The notes below the pieces were generated by a model. It was not told the origin of the DNA, did not search any database, and worked only from the letters and a program-made list of their open reading frames with translations. The position numbers were made by a program, and so were the translations under genes. Of a DNA stretch of 53,534 nt, positions 16,139 to 23,376 are shown one piece after another. Origin of the DNA: Comamonadaceae bacterium (lineage in GTDB: Bacteria; Pseudomonadota; Gammaproteobacteria; Burkholderiales; Burkholderiaceae_C); the NCBI GenBank assembly GCA_947372745.1, contig CANBUY010000013.1, positions 1 to 53,534 of the forward strand, written 5' to 3'. Each line of letters begins with the position of its first letter. Position 1 is the first letter of the stretch.

Positions 16139-17178
16139 CATTTCCATGGCCGGTGGTAGGCCCCCAGCGTGTGTTGTTGGCCTTCGGCGACTTTGTCCAA
16201 GTCGCTCATCCAGGTCGGTTTGGCGGAGTAGCGGTGTGGGTTGTCGCGGCAGTTGTCGATGGCTTCGCGCCATACTTTGGTGACTTGCGCCACATAGGCC
16301 GGGCTGCGCTGGCGGCCTTCAATCTTGATGGCGCGCACGCCCATCTTCATCAATTGCGGCAATAGTTCCAGCGTGTTGAGGCTGGTGGGTTCTTCAATGG
16401 CGTAGTAGTTTTTGTCGTCCCCCACATCAAAGCGGCCTTTGCACAGGGTGGGGTAGCCGGCGTTTTCGCCCGGGCTGTAGCGGTCTATCAACACGCCATT
16501 CAGGCGCGACTCGCGGCCCTGCGGCGTTTCCACCCAGCGCACCGCCTTGGGCGGTGAGCACACGCCGTGGGTGTTGGGCGCCTCGCCCGTGACATAGCTT
16601 GAGAGCGCACAGCGCCCCTCCACCATCACGCACAGGCTGCCAAAGCCAAACACCTCAATTTCAACCGGGGTTTTTTCCAGCAACTGCTCGACCTGCGTCA
16701 TCGACAGCACGCGCGGCAACACGGCCCGCGAAATGCCAAAGTGCTGGTGGTAGAAATTAATAGCTTCAAAATTGGTGGCCGAGCCCTGCACTGATAAATG
16801 CAGGCGCAGGCTGGGTTGGTGTTTGACGGCGTAAGCCATCAAGCCGGGGTCCGCCAAAATAACCGCATCCACACCGTGGTTGGCCGCGCTATCAATCGCC
16901 CTTTGCCACACCTGCGGGCTGGCCGCCTGCGGGTAAGTATTGAGCGCGACCAGCACCTTGCGGCCCCGGTCATGCGCGTAACGAATGCCGGTGGCAATGG
17001 CGGCTTCATCAAAATTAAGGCCCGCAAAGTTGCGGGCATTGGTGGCGTCCCGAAAGCCGAGGTAGACGCAGTCAGCGCCGTGGTCGATGGCTGCTTTGAG
17101 GGCGGGCAGGCTGCCGGCCGGGCAGACCAATTCAAAGCCCGGTGCAGCAGGCGCCACGCGCACAGTGTCGCTAGACAT
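16138..17178 (-). CDS. ubiU: UbiU, O2-independent ubiquinone hydroxylase subunit (U32 family)
   Basis: 346 residues, partner of UbiV. It begins [28 protein letters not shown], the U32 entry motif. The cluster cysteines are C183, C190, C207 and C246 ([28 protein letters not shown]). Their spacing of 7, 17 and 39 residues is identical to E. coli UbiU (169/176/193/232). The ATG at 17178 shares one base with the stop of the upstream DUF2249 gene (TAATG). The continuous overlaps from DUF2249 to ubiX make a single transcript likely, driven from the promoter region at 17472-17568. It supplies ubiquinone under anoxic respiration, for example denitrification. Confidence 0.95.
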   Translation of the reverse strand: MSSDTVRVAPAAPGFELVCPAGSLPALKAAIDHGADCVYLGFRDATNARNFAGLNFDEAAIATGIRYAHDRGRKVLVALNTYPQAASPQVWQRAIDSAANHGVDAVILADPGLMAYAVKHQPSLRLHLSVQGSATNFEAINFYHQHFGISRAVLPRVLSMTQVEQLLEKTPVEIEVFGFGSLCVMVEGRCALSSYVTGEAPNTHGVCSPPKAVRWVETPQGRESRLNGVLIDRYSPGENAGYPTLCKGRFDVGDDKNYYAIEEPTSLNTLELLPQLMKMGVRAIKIEGRQRSPAYVAQVTKVWREAIDNCRDNPHRYSAKPTWMSDLDKVAEGQQHTLGAYHRPWK

Positions 17179-17471
17179 TAGCCGCAGCAACCGCCACCTG
17201 AACAGCAGCTACCTGCTGCTTTTTTGGCCGCCTGCGCTTGTTTGCCAATCTCGACCCGCCACACGTCCGGGCCACTTTCCAGATAACGCCAGCTAAAGAG
17301 GCCGGGCGAACGCATCTCAAATTGCTGGTGCAGCGGCGCTGGGTCATGGTCGTTAACCAACTCAAACGCCTCGCCGGGCTGGAGCGCTGCAAAGCTGCCA
17401 AAGACCAAAGCGTGACGTGAAGGAGGGGCGATTTGGCGTAAATCAAGCGGCATGGAAACGTCGAGCGTCAT
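17178..17471 (-). CDS. DUF2249 domain protein with a cysteine-rich tail
   Basis: 97 residues. The body LDLRQIAPPSRHALVFGSFAALQPGEAFELVNDHDPAPLHQQFEMR and FSWRYLESGPDVWRVEI is the complete DUF2249 domain (PF10006), a small TusA-like fold found near hemerythrin and nitric-oxide-response genes. After the domain, a linker KQAQAAKKAAG leads to SCCSGGGCCG, a C-terminal four-cysteine cluster that could bind metal or an iron-sulfur centre. It is the first gene of the ubiUVTXD run, directly behind a candidate NO-responsive operator. A role in protecting or maturing the UbiU/UbiV clusters is a guess; only domain and context are certain. Confidence 0.88.
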   Translation of the reverse strand: MTLDVSMPLDLRQIAPPSRHALVFGSFAALQPGEAFELVNDHDPAPLHQQFEMRSPGLFSWRYLESGPDVWRVEIGKQAQAAKKAAGSCCSGGGCCG

Positions 17472-17482
17472 GGGTTTTCCTC

Positions 17483-17507
17483 AAAGAAGTATGTTCAATA
17501 CTTCTTT
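17483..17507. promoter_or_regulatory. Candidate NsrR (nitric oxide) operator upstream of DUF2249-ubiUVTXD
   Basis: AAAGAAGTAT at 17483-17492 and its exact reverse complement ATACTTCTTT at 17498-17507 form a perfect 10-base inverted repeat around GTTCA. NsrR sites are two AAGATGCATTT-like halves in the same spacing; the core here agrees at about 8 of 11 positions per half. It starts 12 bases upstream of the DUF2249 ATG and covers the predicted transcription start. Seen: the dyad. Inferred: the regulator. Confidence 0.6.
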
Positions 17508-17537
17508 AATGTAGTCGCTGGCTCACCTCGTTTTCAA
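17508..17537 (-). promoter_or_regulatory. Candidate promoter of the DUF2249-ubiUVTXD operon
   Basis: On the minus strand, TTGAAA (17537-17532) and TACATT (17513-17508) with an 18-base spacer form a plausible sigma-70 promoter. It would start transcription near 17501, inside the NsrR-like dyad. The FNR-like box would then be centred about 59-60 bases upstream of the start, where class I FNR activators act. Confidence 0.45.
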
Positions 17538-17553
17538 CATGAACGACCAAGCT

Positions 17554-17567
17554 TTGCGCTAGGTCAA
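17554..17567. promoter_or_regulatory. FNR/NnrR-like box upstream of the ubi operon
   Basis: TTGAC-CTAG-CGCAA on the minus strand fits the TTGAT-N4-ATCAA layout of the CRP/FNR superfamily. One half is FNR/DNR-like (TTGAC) and the other is like the NnrR half CGCAA. It lies between the dinB stop and the promoter. Two deviations from the FNR consensus keep the confidence modest. Confidence 0.45.
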
Positions 17568-17568
17568 A

Positions 17569-18792
17569 CTAAAAAAGCTGTGGCGTCTTTGATATCAAAT
17601 CAATAGCTGGTTCAGCAAGCTCTGCGGCCCCTGCAGGCGTATTTAGTTCATATTCACTGGCTTTCACCAAAGACCCCACCCGCACGCCCAGCAAGCGCAG
17701 GCGCTGGGTCAGCGGCACGCGTTTGAGGCACTGGCCGGCCACCTGGCGGATGGTTTGGGCGTCGGCGGTGTAGGTGTCCAGCGTCTGGTCGCGGGTGACG
17801 CTTTTGAAGTCGTCGTATTTCAGCTTGATGCCGATGGTTTTACCGACATAGCCTTTACGCTGTAAGTCTGCGGCCACTTGCGTGCACAGGCGCGTAAACA
17901 GTTCGCCCAGCTCGGCCTTGTCGCGCACGGCGTGCAGGTCGCGCTCAAACGATGTTTCGCGGCTCATCGACACCGGCTCGCTCTCCAGCACGATCGGGCG
18001 CGAGTCCTGCCCCCGGGCGGCGTCATACATCCAGGCGCCGGTTTTTTGGCCAAAGTGGTCGATCAGCCATTGCAGCTCTTGGGCGGCCATTTGCGCGATG
18101 GTCTCTATGCCCAGGCTCCTTAATTTTTCGTCGGCCTTGGGGCCAATGCCGTTGATTTTGCGGCAGGCCAGCGGCCAGATTTTGGCCTCCAGCTCGCCTT
18201 CATGCACGATGGAAATGCCGTTGGGTTTGTTGAACTCGCTGGCCATTTTGGCCAGCAGCTTGTTGGGCGCCACGCCCACTGAGCAGGTCAGGCCGGTTTG
18301 CTCAAAAATGGTTTTTTGGATGAGCCGGGCTAGTACCCGCCCACCCTCACGCTGCCCGCCGGGAATGTCGGTGAAGTCGATGTACACCTCGTCCACGCCC
18401 CGGTCTTCCATCAGCGGGGCAATGTCCAAAATAATGTCTTTGAAGGCGCGGGAGTATTTGCGAATCTCGGTGAAGTCCACGGGCAGCAAAATGGCTTGCG
18501 GGCACAGCTTGGCCGCCTTCATCAGGCCCAGCGCCGAGCCCACGCCAAACTGGCGCGCCGCATAAGTGGCGGTGGTGATGACGCCCCGCCCGGTGTAGTT
18601 TTTAAGGAGTGGAAAGGCGCTCACGGGAATGCGGGAAAGCGCCTGTCCCTCAAAGCTTTGGCGCAGGGCCTCGTCTTCAGAACGGCGCCCGCCGCCAATC
18701 ACCACCGGCAAGCCTTTGAGCTGCGGATAGCGCAGCAGCTCTACTGACGCATAAAAGGCGTCCATGTCGAGGTGGGCAATGCGGCGGGTCAT
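17569..18792 (-). CDS. dinB: DNA polymerase IV (Y-family)
   Basis: Error-prone translesion polymerase. 407 residues, somewhat longer than E. coli Pol IV (351), as is common in beta-proteobacteria. The catalytic motifs are IAHLDMDAFYASVELLRYPQLKGLPV at the start and RGVDEVYIDFTDI around residue 130, supplying the metal-binding acidic residues. The thumb motif ACRKINGIGPKADEKLRSLGIETIAQMA follows. It ends TPQLF, resembling a beta-clamp binding peptide. The last 35 codons coincide with DNA that looks like a dispersed AGCTGCT-type repeat, so the tail may have been rewritten by a repeat. No LexA box is obvious upstream. Confidence 0.95.
   Translation of the reverse strand: MTRRIAHLDMDAFYASVELLRYPQLKGLPVVIGGGRRSEDEALRQSFEGQALSRIPVSAFPLLKNYTGRGVITTATYAARQFGVGSALGLMKAAKLCPQAILLPVDFTEIRKYSRAFKDIILDIAPLMEDRGVDEVYIDFTDIPGGQREGGRVLARLIQKTIFEQTGLTCSVGVAPNKLLAKMASEFNKPNGISIVHEGELEAKIWPLACRKINGIGPKADEKLRSLGIETIAQMAAQELQWLIDHFGQKTGAWMYDAARGQDSRPIVLESEPVSMSRETSFERDLHAVRDKAELGELFTRLCTQVAADLQRKGYVGKTIGIKLKYDDFKSVTRDQTLDTYTADAQTIRQVAGQCLKRVPLTQRLRLLGVRVGSLVKASEYELNTPAGAAELAEPAIDLISKTPQLF
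17588..17650 (+). repeat. Possible AGCTGCT-type dispersed repeat inside the dinB 3' end
   Basis: TATCAAATCAATAGCTGGTT followed by CAGCAAGC on the plus strand resembles the left end of the Comamonadaceae repeat seen at 1292-1349 and 12569-12612. It falls inside the C-terminal coding part of dinB after the last family-conserved residues. The similarity is partial. Confidence 0.35.
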
Positions 18793-18890
18793 TCTTTAAG
18801 GATAGCGGATAAGGTTCTGCCCCAGCGCAAGCAATCAGTCATGAGGGTGGGTTAAGCTAGGGTAAACCATTAACGGTTGACAGGGATTTT

Positions 18891-21569
18891 ATGGACAAGC
18901 ACTTTCTCACGCCACTCTTTTCGCCCCAGTCTATTGTGGTTTTTGCCGGCAAGGCAGATGCTCCGGGCGAACAAACGCCGCACGCCCAAGCTTTGCATAA
19001 ATCCCTGGTGGCGCAGCGTTTTGCGGGTACGCTCAAGTTTTTGGACATCAACGCCATCGGCACGCTGGCCGATTTGGCCCAAACGCAGGCCGACTTGGCC
19101 ATCATTGCGCTGCCCGCTGCGGAGGTGTCAGCGGCTTTGGTGTTGGCGGGGCGCATCAAGTGCCGCGCGGTCTTGGTTATTTCCAGCGGCATTGACGCCG
19201 CCCACGCCGCTGAAATGCACAAAATTGCCCGACTCAATGGCATTCACTTGCTGGGGCCCAACTGCCTGGGCTTTCAGCGTCCGCACCTGCAACTCAACGC
19301 CAGCGTGGCGGGGGCTTTAAGCGCCCCCGGTCCGCTCGCGCTGGTGTCCCAATCAGGCGCGCTCACGGCGTCCATTCTGGATTGGGCGCAAAAGAACGGG
19401 GTGGGCTTCTCCACCGTGGTCTCGCTCGGCCCCAACACTGCGGTTGACATGGCGCAGGTGCTCGACTTTTTGGCATCTGACTCGCAAACCCACAGCATCG
19501 TGGTGTATTTGGAGGGCATCACCCACGCTCGCCGCTTCATGAGCGCCTTGCGCGCCGCGGCCAATGCCAAGCCGGTAGTGGTGCTCAAAGCCGGGCGCAA
19601 ACCCGCAGGCAACCGGGCAGCGCTCACGCATTCGGGCGCTATTGTGGGCAGTGACGACGTGTTTGACGCCGCTCTGCGCCGCGCCGGTGCGGTGCGCGTG
19701 CGCTCGTTTGTGCAGCTGTTCTCAGCCGCCAAATGTCTGGCTTCTCGTTACCGGCCGGTCGGACGGCGTTTGGCCATCGTCACCAATGGTGGCGGCCCCG
19801 GCGTGCTGGCGGCTGACTGGATTTGTGAAATCAAGCTGCTCCTGGCCACCTTGCTGCCCGATCAAGTGCAGGCGCTTAAACCCCTGTTGCCGCCTCTGGC
19901 TACTTTGTGCGACTTGATTGATGTGTCTGAAGAAGCGGGCCCCGAGCACTTCAAGGCCGCCGTTGAAGCGGCTGGCAAAGCGCGCCAAGTGGATGGTGTT
20001 TTGGCCATCTACTCACCTAAAGTGGGCATGGACAGTGCCAGCATTGCCACTGCTTTGGCCCAGGCACATCAGCACATGGGCAAGCCGCTGCTCACCTGCC
20101 TGATGGGCGACGCCAGCGTGGGCGAGGCCCGCACTATTTTGAACGAAGCCGCCATCCCGACCTTTCGCACGCCCGAGGCGGCGGTGGGTGCGTTTGGCAA
20201 CATCGCCACCTTTTACCAAAACCAGCAACTGCTGCAACAAACGCCGCCGCCGCTGTCCAACTTGGCCAAGCCCGACGTGGAGGGCGCCCGCATGCTCATT
20301 GAGAGCGTGCTGGCCGAGCGCCGCAAAGTGCTGACCGAGATGGAGTCCAAGGCGCTGCTGGCGGCTTTTCATATTCCGGTCACCAAAACCATTCTGGCCC
20401 GCAGCGTGACCGAGGCCATCATGATCGCCACGCAGCTGGGTTTTCCGGTGGCCCTCAAAATTGACTCCTCAGACATTAGCCACAAGTCAGACGTGCAGGG
20501 CGTGATGCTCAATGTGCTCAATGCCGTGGGCGTGCGCGATGCCTACACGGAGATGCTGCAAGCCGTGGCCAAGCTGCAGCCCGAGGCGCGCATCAATGGC
20601 GTGACCATTCAAAACATGTCGACCATGAAGCGCGGGCGCGAGATCTACATTGGTCTGGTGACCGACGACCCGTTTGGCCCCGTGATTGCCTTTGGCGCTG
20701 GGGGCACCATGATTGAGTTGATCAACGACCGGGCGATGGAGCTGCCCCCGCTCAATCAGTTTTTGGCCCGCAGCCTGATCGACCGCTCCCGCGTGGCCGA
20801 GACGCTGGGCGAGTGGCGCGGTGCTCCGCCGGTCAACATGGAGGCGCTGGAGCAGGTGCTGCTGCGCGTCTCGGAGATGGTGTGCGAGCTGCCGCAACTG
20901 CGCGAGATGGACATCAACCCCATCATCGTGGACGAGACCGGCGCCGTGGCCGTGGACGCCCGCATTGTGGTGGACAACGCGCCGCCTTCCATGCGCCATT
21001 ACAACCATTTGGCTATCCTGCCTTATCCGTCCCAGCATGAGCAAGTGTGGCCGCTGCGCGGTGGCGGTGACTACACCGTGCGCCCGATTCACCCGGACGA
21101 CGCCACCATGCTGCAAGAGTTTGTGCGTTGCTTGTCCAACGAGAGCCGCTATTTCAGGTTTGTCTCCAGCATGCAAGAGCTGCCGGCCAGCATGCTCTCG
21201 CGCTTTACGCTGATCGACTACGACCGCGAAATGGCCTTGGTAGCGATGGTGCGCGAGCGCAAAGTGGCTGAAGACGGCAGCGCGGTAGAGGTATCGCGCA
21301 TCGTGGGGGTGTCGCGCTACATCACCAACCCGGACCGCACCAGCTGCGAGTTCTCACTGGTCATTTCTGATGACTTCAAGGGTCAGGGGTTGGGCTCACG
21401 CCTGATGCTCTCCATCATGGAGTTTGCCCGCGAAAAGGGGCTGATCGAGATTGAAGGTTTGGTGCTGGCCAACAACCCCGCCATGCTGAAACTGATGCGT
21501 GGTTTGGGCTTTACCATCAAAGTCTTCCCCGAAGACGCTGATTTCAAGTTGGTGACGCAACTCCTGTAG
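18891..21569 (+). CDS. Bifunctional acyl-CoA synthetase (ADP-forming type)/GNAT acetyltransferase
   Basis: 892 residues. Residues 1-135 form a CoA-binding Rossmann domain (GKADAPGEQTPHAQALHKSL, then LLGPNCLGF). Residues 145-460 form the succinyl-CoA-synthetase-like domain with ALVSQSGALTASILDWA and the phospho-His region ALTHSGAIVGSDDVFDAALRRAGAVRV. Residues 480-710 form an ATP-grasp domain (LGFPVALKIDSSDISHKSD, MDINPIIVDETGAVAVDARI). Residues 730-892 form a GNAT domain (IVGVSRYITNP...EFSLVISDDFKGQGLGSRLM). This is the architecture of the Pat/YfiQ protein lysine acetyltransferases, whose synthetase half is usually inactive. So it is more likely a regulatory acyltransferase for metabolic enzymes such as acetyl-CoA synthetase than an acetate ligase. 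AGGGA precedes the ATG. Confidence 0.9.
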   Translation: MDKHFLTPLFSPQSIVVFAGKADAPGEQTPHAQALHKSLVAQRFAGTLKFLDINAIGTLADLAQTQADLAIIALPAAEVSAALVLAGRIKCRAVLVISSGIDAAHAAEMHKIARLNGIHLLGPNCLGFQRPHLQLNASVAGALSAPGPLALVSQSGALTASILDWAQKNGVGFSTVVSLGPNTAVDMAQVLDFLASDSQTHSIVVYLEGITHARRFMSALRAAANAKPVVVLKAGRKPAGNRAALTHSGAIVGSDDVFDAALRRAGAVRVRSFVQLFSAAKCLASRYRPVGRRLAIVTNGGGPGVLAADWICEIKLLLATLLPDQVQALKPLLPPLATLCDLIDVSEEAGPEHFKAAVEAAGKARQVDGVLAIYSPKVGMDSASIATALAQAHQHMGKPLLTCLMGDASVGEARTILNEAAIPTFRTPEAAVGAFGNIATFYQNQQLLQQTPPPLSNLAKPDVEGARMLIESVLAERRKVLTEMESKALLAAFHIPVTKTILARSVTEAIMIATQLGFPVALKIDSSDISHKSDVQGVMLNVLNAVGVRDAYTEMLQAVAKLQPEARINGVTIQNMSTMKRGREIYIGLVTDDPFGPVIAFGAGGTMIELINDRAMELPPLNQFLARSLIDRSRVAETLGEWRGAPPVNMEALEQVLLRVSEMVCELPQLREMDINPIIVDETGAVAVDARIVVDNAPPSMRHYNHLAILPYPSQHEQVWPLRGGGDYTVRPIHPDDATMLQEFVRCLSNESRYFRFVSSMQELPASMLSRFTLIDYDREMALVAMVRERKVAEDGSAVEVSRIVGVSRYITNPDRTSCEFSLVISDDFKGQGLGSRLMLSIMEFAREKGLIEIEGLVLANNPAMLKLMRGLGFTIKVFPEDADFKLVTQLL

Positions 21570-23361
21570 GCACGGCACCAGGGGGCGTGGCCGCTGAGGG
21601 CACCAGCGCAAACTGCGCGGGTGCGCCTTCAGGTTGCGGTACCAGCGTCCAGAATTGCTGGTGGAAGCTGGCGACGCTGGGTCGGTGTGCTATTGAAACA
21701 AGAGCGCCTTTAACCTGTTCTACATGGGCTAGAAGCCGTTTGTATATTAAATCTTCGGTGACCAGGTCGAGCGCGCTGGTGGCCTCGTCGGCAAATATCC
21801 ATTGGGGCTTTTTCAAAAACACACGGGCCAGCGCCAGGCGCTGCTGCTCGCCGCCGGATAGCTTTTGGCTCCAGGCATCGGCCACGTCAAGCTGCCCCAC
21901 CAGATCAGGCAGCAGGGCGTCAGTCAGGGCTCGGTGCAGTTGCGCCTCGTTATACGCTTGGGGCGCCTGCGGGTAAGCCAGCGCATCACGTAGCGGGCCG
22001 TTGGGGAAATACGGCCGTTGCGGGATAAACATGGCGTTGGCCGGACGGCTCACCCAACCCGTGGCAAAGGGCCAAATACCTGCCAAGGTTCGGAACAAGG
22101 TCGACTTGCCACTTCCCGAGGGCCCTTGCAACAGCACGCGGTCGCCGGCCTGCGCGCCAAGTGCGGCATGCGCCAGCAGCACCGCTCCGCTGGGCAATTT
22201 GAGCGTCAAATCATCGGCTGAAACTGCTACTGAATCAGAATCCCCTCTAGCATACTCAGTAAGCTCTAGCGCCTTAAAAGATGCCTCAAAACTGGTCAGC
22301 CGGTCGGTGGTGGCACGCCAGCTGGCCAGGTTGGGGTAGCTGTCCACAAACCAGCTCAGGGCGCCTTGCACCTGGCCAAAAGCGGACGATATTTGCATCA
22401 GCTCGCCCAGCTGAATGGCGCCGCTGAAAAAGCGCGGCGCCGCCACCACAAATGGAAACACCACCGCCGCCTGGCCAAAAAAGCTGGTGAACCAAACCAG
22501 GTTTTTTTGCGCCTTAATCAGCGCCAGGTAATTGCCCAGCACCTTGTCAAAGCGCTGGTTGAGTTGCCCGCGCTCCACCGCCTCGCCCCGGTCCAGCGCA
22601 ATGGCTTCGCTGTACTCCCGCACGCGCACCATGTGGTGCCGAAAATCAGCCTCAACCCGCTGCTGCTGGAAGTTGAGCAAGATTTGCGGCCGCCCAATGT
22701 AGTGGGTCAGCACGCTGCCCGCCAAACAATACAGCAGCGCCATCCACACCATAAAGCCGGGAATGTTGTAGTGGCCGCCGTTGAACGAGAAGTCAAAGCC
22801 GCCCGACAGCCCCCACAAAATGCCCACAAAACTGGCCAGTGTCACCACCGAGTTGAGCAAGCCCATGCTCAGTGAAATGGTCAGCCCAGTGAACTGGTTG
22901 ATGTCCTCCTGAATCCGCTGGTCGGGGTTGTCCGGGTTTTTGTGGTCGCCGTTGGCTTGAGGGGCAAAGCGGTTGAGCTCCAGTTTGTAAAACGCCTGGT
23001 TGGAAAGCCAGCGTTCCAAATAGTGCCCCGTCATCCAGGCGCGCCAGCGCATTTCCAGCAGCTGCGTGAGGTAAAACTTGTACACCGCGATCACGATGAA
23101 GGCAAACGCCAGGTAGGTAAAGCGCCCCAGCTGCGACCAAAAAACGGCCGCATTTTTGTCTTGCAGCGCGTCGTAAAACAGCTTGTTCCAGTCGTTGAAC
23201 AACACCGCCATGTAAACCAAACCCAGGTTCAACGCAATGATCGCCCCCAGCAGCGCCCGCGCTTTCCACTTTTCTTCGGATTGAAAGTAAGGCTTTGCCA
23301 GGGCCCAGGCTTGGGAGACGAAGGTTTTGAAGGCTTTAAGTTTGGGGGTCATGGTGAGCAT
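21544..23361 (-). CDS. ABC transporter ATP-binding protein/permease (SbmA/YddA-like half transporter)
   Basis: About 605 residues with an N-terminal membrane domain of the ABC_membrane_2/SbmA-BacA type (residues 35-330; LGLVYMAVLFNDWNKLFYDALQDKN and the EFYLTQLLEMRWRAWMTGHYLERWL-like region). It continues with a nucleotide-binding domain: Walker A QGPSGSGKSTLFRTLAG, signature LSGGEQQRLALARVF, Walker B KPQWIFADEATSALD. The arrangement is that of E. coli YddA, a putative exporter or peptide/vitamin transporter. The ATG at 23361 is used; ATG 23352 is possible. Its 3' end overlaps the convergent acyl-CoA synthetase gene by 26 bases. Cargo unknown. Confidence 0.92.
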   Translation of the reverse strand: MLTMTPKLKAFKTFVSQAWALAKPYFQSEEKWKARALLGAIIALNLGLVYMAVLFNDWNKLFYDALQDKNAAVFWSQLGRFTYLAFAFIVIAVYKFYLTQLLEMRWRAWMTGHYLERWLSNQAFYKLELNRFAPQANGDHKNPDNPDQRIQEDINQFTGLTISLSMGLLNSVVTLASFVGILWGLSGGFDFSFNGGHYNIPGFMVWMALLYCLAGSVLTHYIGRPQILLNFQQQRVEADFRHHMVRVREYSEAIALDRGEAVERGQLNQRFDKVLGNYLALIKAQKNLVWFTSFFGQAAVVFPFVVAAPRFFSGAIQLGELMQISSAFGQVQGALSWFVDSYPNLASWRATTDRLTSFEASFKALELTEYARGDSDSVAVSADDLTLKLPSGAVLLAHAALGAQAGDRVLLQGPSGSGKSTLFRTLAGIWPFATGWVSRPANAMFIPQRPYFPNGPLRDALAYPQAPQAYNEAQLHRALTDALLPDLVGQLDVADAWSQKLSGGEQQRLALARVFLKKPQWIFADEATSALDLVTEDLIYKRLLAHVEQVKGALVSIAHRPSVASFHQQFWTLVPQPEGAPAQFALVPSAATPPGAVPTGVASPT

Positions 23362-23376
23362 CAAAGGGTTATGGGG

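Noticed and set aside
17580-17600. FNR box TTGATATCAA in the dinB 3' end
   Set aside because: The halves have no 4-base spacer and it lies within coding sequence.
20487-21176. 229-residue minus-strand frame in the acyl-CoA synthetase/GNAT gene
   Set aside because: Shadow frame rich in His/Gln/Arg typical of antisense reading; no start support.
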